NCBI RefSeq assembly: GCF_022012415.1
Contig: NZ_JAKLTR010000004.1
Location: forward strand, 186,001 to 250,000
Source of the DNA: Terrimonas ginsenosidimutans
GTDB taxonomy: Bacteria > Bacteroidota > Bacteroidia > Chitinophagales > Chitinophagaceae
Length of the DNA stretch: 64,000 nt
Direction: 5' to 3'
A program made the translations under genes and the position numbers. This document shows, piece after piece, positions 18,362 to 27,429 of this stretch. Position 1 is the first letter of the stretch. Every line of letters begins with the position of its first letter. The notes beneath the pieces were generated by a model. The model worked only from the letters and a program-made list of their open reading frames with translations, did no database searches and was not told the origin of the DNA.

Positions 18362-19810
18362 ATGAGCACATCCACCTCACAAAAATTATCCGTTGCGGAG
18401 AAAGTAGGTTACAGCCTGGGCGACCTTGCTGCCAACCTGGTGTTCCAGACATTGATGACCTATCTCGCTTATTTCTACACGGATATATACAAACTGGACG
18501 CTGACGATGCTTCCGCATTGATCTTAACGGTAGGATTGATCGCCGCATTTGGCTTCAACCCGGTCATTGGCGCATTGGCGGATCGAACCCACTCAAAATG
18601 GGGAAAGTTCAGACCATGGATCCTGTTCACTGCCATTCCTCTCGGCGTCGCTGCGCTGCTGGCATTCAGCACACCGGATTTTTCCTATAAAGGAAAGGTC
18701 ATCTATGCGGCCGTCACGTATACGCTGCTCCTGTTGCTTTACGCAGCCAATAATCTTCCCTATTCTGCACTAAGTGGGGTCATCACCGGTGATATGAAAG
18801 AACGAAACAGCATGTCGGCTTATCGATTCGTTGCTGTCATGTTCGCACAATTCTTTGTACAGGTGTTCATGCTTCCGATCATCGAATCAGCTGGCGGTGG
18901 CGACAAAGCAATCGGTATTGAGAAAGTGATGACATGGTTAGCAATCATCGGTACGGTGATGCTGCTGATCACATTCGTTACCACTAAAGAACGTATCATT
19001 CCGAAACCGGAGCAAAAATCAAGTCTGAAAGAAGACCTCGGCGACCTGTTTAAAAACCGCCCCTGGGTGATCATGCTCGTGCTTACCACACTCGTGTTCA
19101 TCACACTCGCACTGAAAGGCGGCTCATATGTTTACTATTTCAAGAATTATGTAGATAAGGAAAGCCTTACCAGCTTTATCACTCCGATCAACAATGCATT
19201 GTCTGGTATCGGTTTGAACTTCTTTGGTGAAGACGCATTATCTGCAGGGTTTGGCTTGTTCAATGCAGGCGGTATCATCTTCATGATTGTTGGGATCACT
19301 TTATCAAAAAGACTTGCAGACAAATACGGTAAACGCGATGTGTTCGGTGTTGCCCTTTTCATCTCCACATTATTTGTACTCGCATTCATCCTGTTTCCGC
19401 CAACGTCGGTAAAACTGATGTTTGCCTCACAGATCCTTCATGGATTCTTCTATGGCATCACCATTCCATTGCTTTGGGCAATGATCGCGGATGTGGCAGA
19501 CTTCAGCGAATGGAGAAATAACCGTCGCGCGACAGCGATCATCTTCTCTGCGATGATGGTCGGGCTGAAAGGCGGCCTGAGCATCGGCAGTGCACTGGTT
19601 GCAAAGATCCTTTCCGTCTTTCACTATGCACCAAACAGTACAGACGCACAGCCCGAATCCGCCATACAGGGCATCAAATTGCTGGTAAGCGTATTTCCGG
19701 CAATCCCATTCCTGATCGGCGCTGCGCTGCTGTTTTTCTATGAGATCAATAAAACGAAAGAACTTCAGATAGAAGCAGAGCTTAAACAGAGAAGACTGAC
19801 AGGCAGTTGA
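18362..19810 (+). CDS. GPH-family sugar:cation symporter
   Basis: Inner-membrane transporter of 482 residues with about 12 hydrophobic segments, of the glycoside-pentoside-hexuronide:cation symporter family (MFS superfamily). Family marks are the opening EKVGYSLGDLAANLVFQT, NPVIGALADRTHSKWGKFRP after TM2, YSALSGVITGDMKERNSMSAYR, and the late MIADVADFSEWRNNRRAT. In the middle of the xylan operon it most likely carries xylo-oligosaccharides, xylose or aldouronates from periplasm to cytoplasm. The cytoplasmic GH43 encoded next would then finish the hydrolysis. 67 bases without a visible Shine-Dalgarno sequence separate it from the xylanase. Confidence 0.94.
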   Translation: MSTSTSQKLSVAEKVGYSLGDLAANLVFQTLMTYLAYFYTDIYKLDADDASALILTVGLIAAFGFNPVIGALADRTHSKWGKFRPWILFTAIPLGVAALLAFSTPDFSYKGKVIYAAVTYTLLLLLYAANNLPYSALSGVITGDMKERNSMSAYRFVAVMFAQFFVQVFMLPIIESAGGGDKAIGIEKVMTWLAIIGTVMLLITFVTTKERIIPKPEQKSSLKEDLGDLFKNRPWVIMLVLTTLVFITLALKGGSYVYYFKNYVDKESLTSFITPINNALSGIGLNFFGEDALSAGFGLFNAGGIIFMIVGITLSKRLADKYGKRDVFGVALFISTLFVLAFILFPPTSVKLMFASQILHGFFYGITIPLLWAMIADVADFSEWRNNRRATAIIFSAMMVGLKGGLSIGSALVAKILSVFHYAPNSTDAQPESAIQGIKLLVSVFPAIPFLIGAALLFFYEINKTKELQIEAELKQRRLTGS

Positions 19811-19842
19811 AATTGCTAATTACCGCAAGATCCGGAGCGCGC

Positions 19843-19953
19843 AGGTTCCCGCAGATGAATGCTGATCAAACTCGCTGATGCGCGGATCAGCTGCTGATAC
19901 CTGACTGGGATCTTCGAATCCGTGCATAGAACTCCGCAAATCTGCGGGAACCT
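19843..19953. repeat. Family-C palindromic element
   Basis: Bounded by a perfect 14-bp inverted repeat, AGGTTCCCGCAGAT (19843-19856) and ATCTGCGGGAACCT (19940-19953). The inside holds further partly paired words (GCTGATCA, GCGGATCAGC, TCCGCAAATCTGCG). It lies within the rightward operon between the symporter and the cytoplasmic GH43. The same 14-mer pair bounds the element at 46334-46473. Confidence 0.85.
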
Positions 19954-19995
19954 ACGTCTGTCAGATACAATAGTAAAACACATTAAAAATACATT

Positions 19996-21030
19996 ATGCC
20001 CGAAGACAACATTGAACACATCGACTTTGACGAACTGAATAAAAAAGCGATCTCCCAACCGCTCGTTACAAATATCTACACAGCAGACCCGTCGGCACAC
20101 GTATTCGAAGGAAAGATCTATATCTATCCCTCACATGATGTGGAATCAAATATTCCCTTCGATGATCTGGGCAGCCATTTCGCCATGGAAGATTATCATG
20201 TGCTGTCCATGGACACTCCTGATGGAAAAGCAACGGACCACGGCGTGGCATTGCATGTGAATGATGTACCCTGGGCTGATAAACAAATGTGGGCGCCGGA
20301 TGCCGCAGAACGTAATGGCACTTACTATCTCTTCTTCCCTGCAAAAGATCATGAAGGCATCTTCCGCATAGGCGTTGCTAAAAGTAAGTCGCCCGCAGGA
20401 CCTTTCATTCCTCAACCCAAACCGATCAAAGGAAGTTTTTCCATAGACCCCGCCGTTTTCAAAGATGATGACGATTCATACTACATCTACTTCGGTGGTA
20501 TCTGGGGCGGCCAGCTCCAGCGCTGGAGAAACGGCTCATTCAATGCGGAAGGCGAAGGTCCGCTGGTACATATTCCCGGCGACAATGAGCCCGCACTCTG
20601 TGGTAAAATAGCACGTCTTACAAAAGACCTCCTGGAATTTGATGAAGCACCACAGGACGTTGTGATCACTGATGAAAATGGCTCACCGCTCCTGCAAGGA
20701 GATAATGACCGCCGCTTCTTCGAAGCAAGCTGGGTACATAAATACAATGGCAAGTACTATTTCTCCTATTCAACCGGGGATACACACTTTCTGTGCTATG
20801 GTATTGGAGATAATCCTTATGGACCGTTCAGGTATGCAGGAAGGATCTTAAACCCGGTGGTGGGCTGGACAAGTCATCATTCCATTTGCGCCTTCGGCGA
20901 GAAGTGGTACCTTTTCTATCACGATTCCAGCTTATCAAAAGGAGTTACTCACCTGAGAAGTGTAAAGGTCACGGAATTGATACATGATGAGAACGGAATG
21001 ATCAGGACCATCGATCCATATCGGGGCTAA
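19996..21030 (+). CDS. GH43 beta-xylosidase/arabinofuranosidase, cytoplasmic
   Basis: 344-residue five-bladed propeller enzyme without a signal peptide, so probably cytoplasmic. GH43 catalytic residues are visible: base Asp in YTADPSAHVFEGKIY, pKa-modulating Asp in FSIDPAVF, and acid Glu in RRFFEASWVHKYNG. DVPWADKQMWAPDAAERNG and YFGGIWGGQLQRW are also characteristic. It follows the GPH symporter across a family-C palindrome. It likely hydrolyses imported xylo- or arabinoxylo-oligosaccharides to monosaccharides. The exact GH43 subfamily and the choice between xylosidase and arabinofuranosidase cannot be settled by eye. Confidence 0.93.
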   Translation: MPEDNIEHIDFDELNKKAISQPLVTNIYTADPSAHVFEGKIYIYPSHDVESNIPFDDLGSHFAMEDYHVLSMDTPDGKATDHGVALHVNDVPWADKQMWAPDAAERNGTYYLFFPAKDHEGIFRIGVAKSKSPAGPFIPQPKPIKGSFSIDPAVFKDDDDSYYIYFGGIWGGQLQRWRNGSFNAEGEGPLVHIPGDNEPALCGKIARLTKDLLEFDEAPQDVVITDENGSPLLQGDNDRRFFEASWVHKYNGKYYFSYSTGDTHFLCYGIGDNPYGPFRYAGRILNPVVGWTSHHSICAFGEKWYLFYHDSSLSKGVTHLRSVKVTELIHDENGMIRTIDPYRG

Positions 21031-21042
21031 CATAAGACTGAA

Positions 21043-21065
21043 TGGCGCGGAGGTTCCCGCACGGA
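21043..21065. repeat. Family-C half-element remnant
   Basis: AATGGCGCGG followed by AGGTTCCCGCA (21051-21061), 11 of the 14 terminal bases of the family-C inverted repeat, without a matching right arm before the next gene starts at 21091. It looks like a decayed or solo end. Confidence 0.5.
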
Positions 21066-21090
21066 AACCGGATCCATAAAAAGTATCTAT

Positions 21091-22737
21091 ATGAAGAAAA
21101 GAACTTCACTGCTCTTACTTACTCTCCTGCTGGCTCGGATATCGAATGCGCAATCATTCACCAATCCCATTCTTGCAGGATTTTATCCCGATCCAAGTAT
21201 CTGCCGAGCGGGCGATGATTACTACATCGTGAATTCTTCCTTCGCCTATTTCCCCGGGCTCCCTTTATTTCATAGCAAAGACCTCTTGAACTGGAAGCAG
21301 ATTGGTTATGCAATGGATCGACCCGGTCAGTTGAACCTCGACAGTGCCGGCGTATCAAGAGGTTTGTTTGCCCCAGCCATCTCCTATCACAACGGAACTT
21401 TCTATATCGTTTGCACTGAAGTAAGCAAACTCGGAAACTTTGTGATCACGGCAAAAGATCCGCGTGGCCCCTGGAGCGATCCTGTCAAGCTCCCCCAGGT
21501 AAACGGCATCGATCCGTCACTCTTTTTCGACAACAATGGAAAAGCCTATATCGTCTTCAACAGCATTCCTCCTAACAATATTTCCTTACATGAGGGACAT
21601 AGAACCATCCGTATGTTTGAATTCGATGTGCAGAATCTGAAAGTGGTGGGTGAAGAAAAATTACTGGTGAATGGCGGAACAGATATGTCAAAAAAACCTG
21701 TCTGGATCGAAGGACCACACCTGATCAAAAAAGATGGCTGGTACTACCTGATCTGCGCAGAAGGCGGCACAGGTTATGATCATTCCGAAGTTGTATTCAG
21801 AAGCAAGTCGCCCGAAGGGCCATTTGTTTCCTACGATAAAAACCCGATCCTTACGCAACGCCAGCTTGACCCCAACAGGAAAGATCCAATCACAACAGCA
21901 GGTCATGCAGATTTCGTGGAAGATAAGAACGGGAACTGGTGGGGTGTATTCCTTGCCTGCCGTCCATACGAAGGAGATTTCTACAATACCGGCCGAGAAA
22001 CATTCATGGCGCCGGTTGTTTGGAAAGAGGGCTGGCCGGAATTTAACCTCGGTGGCGATGAAATTAAATACAGTTATCCCATCGATGCAAAACAGAATAA
22101 CAAAACGCCGCGCTTCAATGGCAACTATACATTTTATGACAATTTCCCCCAAGACACGCTGAATAAACGTTATCGCTTTCTCAGAACAGTTCACGAAAGC
22201 TGGTACAGGATCACTGATCATAAAATGCTTCAATTAAAGCTGCGGCCGGAAACAATGTCAGGCAATGGAAATCCATCATTCATTGGATTTCATCAACCGC
22301 ATCTTACAGGGCATGCCTCCACCGGAGTTGAATTTCACGGAGCGGATAGCAATCAGCGTGCAGGACTCGTAGTCTTTCAAAACGAAAAAGCTTATTACTT
22401 TCTGTGCAGAACGACGATCAACGGGCAACAGGTTGTTGCACTGTACAAGGAAAATGAACTGCTGGCGAGTATTCCCGCCACGCCTCCACATCATTTTATT
22501 TATTTGAAGATCCAGGCTGATAAAGACAAATACTCCTTCTTCTATGCCACCAGGAAAAATAAATGGCAATTGCTGAAGGGAGATGTTGATGCGAAACACC
22601 TCAGTACAAAAACCGCCGGCGGCTTCGTCGGCAGCGTTTACGGTATGTATGCGACATCCAACGGACAGCCTTCCTCCAATGCTGCCCTTTTCGAATTTTT
22701 CGAAGTAAAGAACAATGATGCTGTCTATAAGAAATGA
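21091..22737 (+). CDS. GH43 xylosidase/arabinofuranosidase with C-terminal beta-sandwich, exported
   Basis: 548 residues with a signal peptide (MKKRTSLLLLTLLLARISNAQ). The N-terminal GH43 propeller shows NPILAGFYPDPSICRAGDDY with the base Asp, GIDPSLFFDNNGKAY with the second Asp, and VWIEGPHLIKKDGWYYL with the acid Glu. From about residue 350 there is a second domain (YTFYDNFPQDTLNKRYRFLR onward) resembling the beta-sandwich found behind GH43 subfamilies 10-12. Those subfamilies are usually beta-xylosidases or alpha-arabinofuranosidases. It is probably periplasmic, trimming side chains or non-reducing ends before uptake. It is separated from the first GH43 by a short gap with a family-C repeat remnant, and followed 12 bases later by the GH3 gene. 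Confidence 0.94.
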   Translation: MKKRTSLLLLTLLLARISNAQSFTNPILAGFYPDPSICRAGDDYYIVNSSFAYFPGLPLFHSKDLLNWKQIGYAMDRPGQLNLDSAGVSRGLFAPAISYHNGTFYIVCTEVSKLGNFVITAKDPRGPWSDPVKLPQVNGIDPSLFFDNNGKAYIVFNSIPPNNISLHEGHRTIRMFEFDVQNLKVVGEEKLLVNGGTDMSKKPVWIEGPHLIKKDGWYYLICAEGGTGYDHSEVVFRSKSPEGPFVSYDKNPILTQRQLDPNRKDPITTAGHADFVEDKNGNWWGVFLACRPYEGDFYNTGRETFMAPVVWKEGWPEFNLGGDEIKYSYPIDAKQNNKTPRFNGNYTFYDNFPQDTLNKRYRFLRTVHESWYRITDHKMLQLKLRPETMSGNGNPSFIGFHQPHLTGHASTGVEFHGADSNQRAGLVVFQNEKAYYFLCRTTINGQQVVALYKENELLASIPATPPHHFIYLKIQADKDKYSFFYATRKNKWQLLKGDVDAKHLSTKTAGGFVGSVYGMYATSNGQPSSNAALFEFFEVKNNDAVYKK

Positions 22738-22749
22738 TCACATAAGTCA

Positions 22750-25374
22750 ATGTATATGAAAAGAACGATCTGTTTTGCTGTATTGATTGTTGCCATGCAG
22801 GCAAAAGCGCAGGACTACAAAACATTCCCGATGTGGAATACTGCGCTGCCAATGGAGCAGCGAGTAAATGACGTGGTAAGCCGCCTAACGCTTGAAGAGA
22901 AGGTTGCACAAATGCTGAATGCAACACCTGCTGTATCCCGGTTAGGAATTCCGGCTTACGACTGGTGGAATGAAGTGCTGCACGGTGTTGCGCGGACACC
23001 ATTCCGAACAACCGTATTTCCGCAGGCGATCGCGATGGCTGCTACATGGGATACCAACTCACTTTATCGCATGGCCGATTTCTCCGCACTGGAAGGACGC
23101 GCGGTTCACAACAAAGCAATCGAACAGGGAAGAACCGCCGAAAGATATATGGGCCTCACCTACTGGACGCCGAACATCAATATCTTCCGCGATCCACGCT
23201 GGGGACGCGGCCAGGAAACCTATGGCGAAGATCCCTTCCTAACCGCATCGCTTGGACGCGCATTTGTCCGGGGCCTGCAGGGCGAAGATCCCCGCTACCT
23301 GAAAGCAGCAGCCTGTGCCAAACACTTCGCTGTACATAGCGGGCCGGAACCAAGCCGTCACGCAGACAATTTCAATCCAACGGTCTATGATCTCTGGGAT
23401 ACGTATTTACCTGCCTTCAAAACACTCATCACGCAATCAAACGTTGCCGGTGTGATGTGCGCCTATAATGCAGTGAATACCCAACCCTGCTGCGGCAATG
23501 ATCTCCTGATGAATGACATCCTCCGCAAGCAATGGAACTTCAAAGGTTATGTAACATCGGATTGCTGGGCCATCGATGATTTCTTTAAATACCATAAAAC
23601 ACATCCGGATGCAACCAGTTCAGCAATTGACGCCGTATTGCATGGCACAGATGTAGAATGTGGGCAAACCGTTTATAAAACACTCGTTGACGCAGTCAAC
23701 AACAAACTGATCACCGAAGCACAACTGGACATTTCGCTGAGAAGATTATTTACGATCCGGTACCAGCTTGGCATGTTTGATCCTGTATCAATGGTTCCAT
23801 ATGCACAGACGCCTGCATCCGTACTCGAAAGCCAGCCGCACCAGGCACATGCATTGAAGATGGCGCAGCAATCGATCGTGCTGCTGAAAAACACCAACAA
23901 CACCCTTCCACTTAATAAGAACATCCGGAAGATCGCCATCGTTGGACCAAATGCAGACAATCGTATTTCAGTATTAGGAAACTACAATGGCATTCCATCA
24001 AAGATCGCTACTGTTGTTGACGGCCTCCGGGAAAAGCTCGGAAGCAATGTCGAGATCATTTATGAAAAAGGTGTCAACTTCACGAACGACACCCTGCTTG
24101 TTTATACCGATCTCAAAAAGCAATTCGCTTTTAACGGACAGCAGGGCTTCAAAGCTGAATATTACAAAGGCCGTGAACTGGAAGGATCACCTGTAACGAC
24201 AAGAACGGAAGATGCCGTTGACCATTCCTGGCAAAGAGGCGATATCATCGCAACAGGTCTGACAGCAACTAACTTCTCCGCACGATACACCAGTACGTTC
24301 ACTGCCACCGCCAATGGCAGTACGATGCTGGAAGTGGAAGCGGATGACGGCTATCGCCTGATCATAAATGGCAAACAGGTGATCGATGCATGGCAACGCA
24401 ACCGCTGGGGAGCCAGAACGCATAAACTCGAAACAAAAAAAGATTCTACTTACCAGGTCATCCTGGAATACTGGCAGGGAGATGACAACGCGAATGTTGC
24501 TATCCGGACCGGCAATTTCCAGCGAACAGATTACGCCGCACTAACAAAAAAACTCTCTTCCGCCGATGCGATCATCTTCGCCGGCGGGATCTCTCCACAA
24601 CTGGAAGGCGAAGAAATGCCGGTGAACGCGCCGGGATTTAATGGTGGCGACAGAACAAGCATTCTCTTACCAGCAGTACAAACCAATCTGCTGAAGGCTT
24701 TAAAGGCAACCGGCAAACCTGTTGTATTCGTCATGATGACCGGCAGCGCTATCGCTATTCCCTGGGAAGACGCTAACCTTCCCGCCATCGTGAATGCATG
24801 GTATGGCGGTCAGAGCGCGGGAACGGCCATTGCCGATGTGCTGTTCGGAGATTATAACCCTGCGGGCAGACTGCCGGTAATGTTCTATAAGAACGACCAG
24901 GATCTTCCCGGCTTCAGCAGCTACGCCATGGATGGAAGAACCTACCGCTATTTCAAAGGCACGCCCTTATATCCATTTGGATTTGGACTGAGCTATACCA
25001 CCTTCAACTACGCTGCTGTTAAAGCACCCGCACGGTTGAAAAAAGGGGAAAAACTCTCGATCAGCTGTAAGGTCACCAACACCGGAAAACGCAATGGAGA
25101 AGAAGTGGTCCAGGTTTACGCATCCTATCCCGGTGCCACCGGCAAGGCCCCGTTACGCATGCTGAAAGGTTTTAAACGTGTTGCATTGAAAGCGGGGGAA
25201 ACGCAGGCCGTTACCTTTACACTGAACGCTGAAGACCTGATGCTGATCAATGAAAAAGACGGCAGCCAGTATCAGCCAACAGGAAAATTAAGGATCAGCA
25301 TCGGTGGTGGACAGCCAGATGTGAAAAACAAAACGACCAGCAACGTCATCGATCAGTTTGTTACCATTCAATAA
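22750..25374 (+). CDS. GH3 beta-xylosidase/beta-glucosidase with PA14 insert
   Basis: 874 residues, exported (signal MKRTICFAVLIVAMQAKAQ; start at 22750 or the in-frame ATG at 22756). The N-terminal barrel has RLGIPAYDWWNEVLHGVAR, PNINIFRDPRWGRGQETYGED, KHFAVHSGPEPSRH and YVTSDCWAIDD with nucleophile D271. The second alpha/beta domain is split at about residues 460-610 by a PA14 module (FKAEYYKGRELEGSPV, LEVEADDGYRLIINGKQVID). A fibronectin-III-like domain closes the protein (SCKVTNTGKRNGEEVVQVYAS). The DYKTFPMWNTALP start and EVLHGVA pattern are typical of Bacteroidota xylan-locus GH3 enzymes, so xylosidase is preferred over glucosidase. The stop is four bases before the TTG/ATG start region of the esterase gene. 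Confidence 0.95.
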   Translation: MYMKRTICFAVLIVAMQAKAQDYKTFPMWNTALPMEQRVNDVVSRLTLEEKVAQMLNATPAVSRLGIPAYDWWNEVLHGVARTPFRTTVFPQAIAMAATWDTNSLYRMADFSALEGRAVHNKAIEQGRTAERYMGLTYWTPNINIFRDPRWGRGQETYGEDPFLTASLGRAFVRGLQGEDPRYLKAAACAKHFAVHSGPEPSRHADNFNPTVYDLWDTYLPAFKTLITQSNVAGVMCAYNAVNTQPCCGNDLLMNDILRKQWNFKGYVTSDCWAIDDFFKYHKTHPDATSSAIDAVLHGTDVECGQTVYKTLVDAVNNKLITEAQLDISLRRLFTIRYQLGMFDPVSMVPYAQTPASVLESQPHQAHALKMAQQSIVLLKNTNNTLPLNKNIRKIAIVGPNADNRISVLGNYNGIPSKIATVVDGLREKLGSNVEIIYEKGVNFTNDTLLVYTDLKKQFAFNGQQGFKAEYYKGRELEGSPVTTRTEDAVDHSWQRGDIIATGLTATNFSARYTSTFTATANGSTMLEVEADDGYRLIINGKQVIDAWQRNRWGARTHKLETKKDSTYQVILEYWQGDDNANVAIRTGNFQRTDYAALTKKLSSADAIIFAGGISPQLEGEEMPVNAPGFNGGDRTSILLPAVQTNLLKALKATGKPVVFVMMTGSAIAIPWEDANLPAIVNAWYGGQSAGTAIADVLFGDYNPAGRLPVMFYKNDQDLPGFSSYAMDGRTYRYFKGTPLYPFGFGLSYTTFNYAAVKAPARLKKGEKLSISCKVTNTGKRNGEEVVQVYASYPGATGKAPLRMLKGFKRVALKAGETQAVTFTLNAEDLMLINEKDGSQYQPTGKLRISIGGGQPDVKNKTTSNVIDQFVTIQ

Positions 25375-25380
25375 TCATTG

Positions 25381-27306
25381 ATGAAAAAAATTATCATAGC
25401 CCTGCTCAGTGCATTCTCTTTTCGCAGTGCCACCGCACAGATAAAGTTGCCCTCTATCATTCGCGACAGTATGATCTTACAGCGCGATGCGAAGATCAAC
25501 CTCTGGGGCTGGGCCGCACCAAATGAGAAGATCCGGGTTTCGTTCAATAAGAAAACTTTTACTGTAACGACAGACAGATCCGGCAACTGGAAAACGCAGC
25601 TTCCTGCAACGAAGGCCGGGGGACCATACACGATTGAGTTTGCTGCAAGCAATAAGATCTCTGTGAAAGAAGTGCTCTTCGGCGATGTATTCTTCTGCAG
25701 CGGTCAGTCGAACATGGTGCACCAGATGAACATCCATGACGTAACTTATGCAAAGGATATCGCTGACGCGAACTATCCGCAGATCCGGCAATACTGGATC
25801 CCGACATTGACCAATCTGAATGCACCACAAGCTGATCTTCCTGCCGGCAACTGGCAACCCGCGATCGGAGACCAGGTAAGACCTTTTTCAGCCGTTGCAT
25901 TTTTCTTCGCTAAACAGCTGCACGAAAAATACAAGATCCCTGTCGGCATCATCAACGCAAGCGTTGGGGGCACACCGGTTGAAGCATGGACAAGCGAAGA
26001 AGGATTCAAAGAGTTCCCGGCAATCACACAAACTATTCAGCGTAATAAAGACACCGCTTATATCAACGGGCTTAACAGGAAGGCAGCATCTTCACGTGGG
26101 AATTTCCAGCAACCAAAAGACAGGGGTCTGACAGATCAGGTCAAATGGTCTGACGCATCTTATCAACCTGTCGCATGGCATCCGATCAATATCCCCGGGT
26201 ACTGGGAAGACCAGGGTCTTAAAGATCTCAATGGCGTTGTATGGTATCGAAAAGAAATTCATATCCCCGCATCAATGGCTGGTCAGCCTGCTAAGGTTTT
26301 CCTTGGAAGGATCGTTGATGCCGATGAATTGTACATCAATGGCAAACAGGTTGGCACTACTTCATACCAGTATCCCCAACGCCGTTACAATGTGCCCGCA
26401 GGCTTATTAAAAGAGGGAAAGAACCTCTTTGTGATCCGCGTTACCAATACCGCTGGTAAAGGGGGATTTGTACCGGATAAGCCTTACTGCATCTTTTCAG
26501 GCAAAGATACCGTTGACCTGAAGGGAACCTGGCAGTATAAGGTCGGGGTGGCCTATCGTCCGCAAACCGGCGGATTTGCAGGAGGTATCAGTGCACAAAA
26601 TCAACCGGCCGGTTTATATAATGCAATGGTGGCTCCCGTGATCAATTATACCATCAAAGGATTTTGCTGGTACCAGGGTGAAGCCAATACAGGTCAGCCG
26701 AAGCAATATGAAAAACTGCAGCCTGCACTGATCGCAGACTGGCGAAGCAAATGGAACAACGACAGTCTTCCTTTCCTGTATGTCCAACTGCCCGGATTCA
26801 TGGACTACAACTATCTGCCTGCAGAAAGTAATTGGGCAATGATGAGAGAATCGCAGGGAAAAACATTATCTGTTCCCAATACGGCGATGGTGGTTGCGAT
26901 CGATCTGGGCGAATGGAATGATATCCATCCGGATAACAAAAAAGATGTAGGAGAAAGACTGGCGATTGCGGCGTATAAGACCGTGTACAAAGAAAATATT
27001 GTTCATTCCGGACCAACGGTACAATCGGTGAATGCAGACGGGGATAAGATCGTGATCACATTCAGTAATACAGGCAGTGGACTTATGACAGCCGATGGAG
27101 CGCTTCCTGCTGAATTCAGCATTGCGGGAGATGATAAAAAGTTTGTATGGGCAACGGCGAAGATTGAAGGTAATACAGTCATCATTTGGAATGAAGACGT
27201 TAAAGCACCGAAATATGTGCGGTATGCATGGGCAGATAATCCGGTGAATCCGAACCTGCGTAACAAGGAGGGATTGATGGCATCGCCCTTCCGGACGGAT
27301 GAGTAG
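25381..27306 (+). CDS. SASA/SGNH-type carbohydrate O-acetylesterase
   Basis: 641 residues from the ATG at 25381 (a TTG just before it at 25378 is a less likely start), with signal peptide MKKIIIALLSAFSFRSATAQ. The SGNH nucleophile block is FFCSGQSNMVHQM near residue 105, and the Asp/His pair is in EWNDIHPDNKKDVGERLA near residue 515. Between them, at about residues 235-370, a galactose-binding-like beta-sandwich is inserted (PGYWEDQGLKDLNGVVWYRK ... LYINGKQVGTTSYQYPQRRY). This intercalated layout occurs in the sialate O-acetylesterase group and in CE20-like xyloglucan acetylesterases. In a xylan operon the natural substrate is probably acetylated xylan. It is the last gene of the rightward operon and ends 15 bases before a family-B palindrome. 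Confidence 0.9.
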   Translation: MKKIIIALLSAFSFRSATAQIKLPSIIRDSMILQRDAKINLWGWAAPNEKIRVSFNKKTFTVTTDRSGNWKTQLPATKAGGPYTIEFAASNKISVKEVLFGDVFFCSGQSNMVHQMNIHDVTYAKDIADANYPQIRQYWIPTLTNLNAPQADLPAGNWQPAIGDQVRPFSAVAFFFAKQLHEKYKIPVGIINASVGGTPVEAWTSEEGFKEFPAITQTIQRNKDTAYINGLNRKAASSRGNFQQPKDRGLTDQVKWSDASYQPVAWHPINIPGYWEDQGLKDLNGVVWYRKEIHIPASMAGQPAKVFLGRIVDADELYINGKQVGTTSYQYPQRRYNVPAGLLKEGKNLFVIRVTNTAGKGGFVPDKPYCIFSGKDTVDLKGTWQYKVGVAYRPQTGGFAGGISAQNQPAGLYNAMVAPVINYTIKGFCWYQGEANTGQPKQYEKLQPALIADWRSKWNNDSLPFLYVQLPGFMDYNYLPAESNWAMMRESQGKTLSVPNTAMVVAIDLGEWNDIHPDNKKDVGERLAIAAYKTVYKENIVHSGPTVQSVNADGDKIVITFSNTGSGLMTADGALPAEFSIAGDDKKFVWATAKIEGNTVIIWNEDVKAPKYVRYAWADNPVNPNLRNKEGLMASPFRTDE

Positions 27307-27321
27307 AACTTAGCGCTGTTC

Positions 27322-27429
27322 GACTGGCGTAAGAGCAACGCAGAGAGCGCTAAGCAGGCGCAAAGGTCGCTAAGATCCTTTGCGTCCTTTGCGGACCTTA
27401 GCATTCTTTGCGTTACTCCCACGCCAGTC
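27322..27429. repeat. Family-B palindromic element at convergent gene ends
   Basis: GACTGGCGTAAGAGCAACGC at the left and GCGTTACTCCCACGCCAGTC at the right, with inner words AGAGAGCGCTAAG, CGCAAAGGTCGCTAAG and their complements (CTTTGCGTCCTTTGCGGACCTTAGC). It lies between the converging esterase and histidine-kinase genes, and its right end overlaps the kinase stop codon (27428-27430). It could serve as a two-way transcription terminator. Confidence 0.85.
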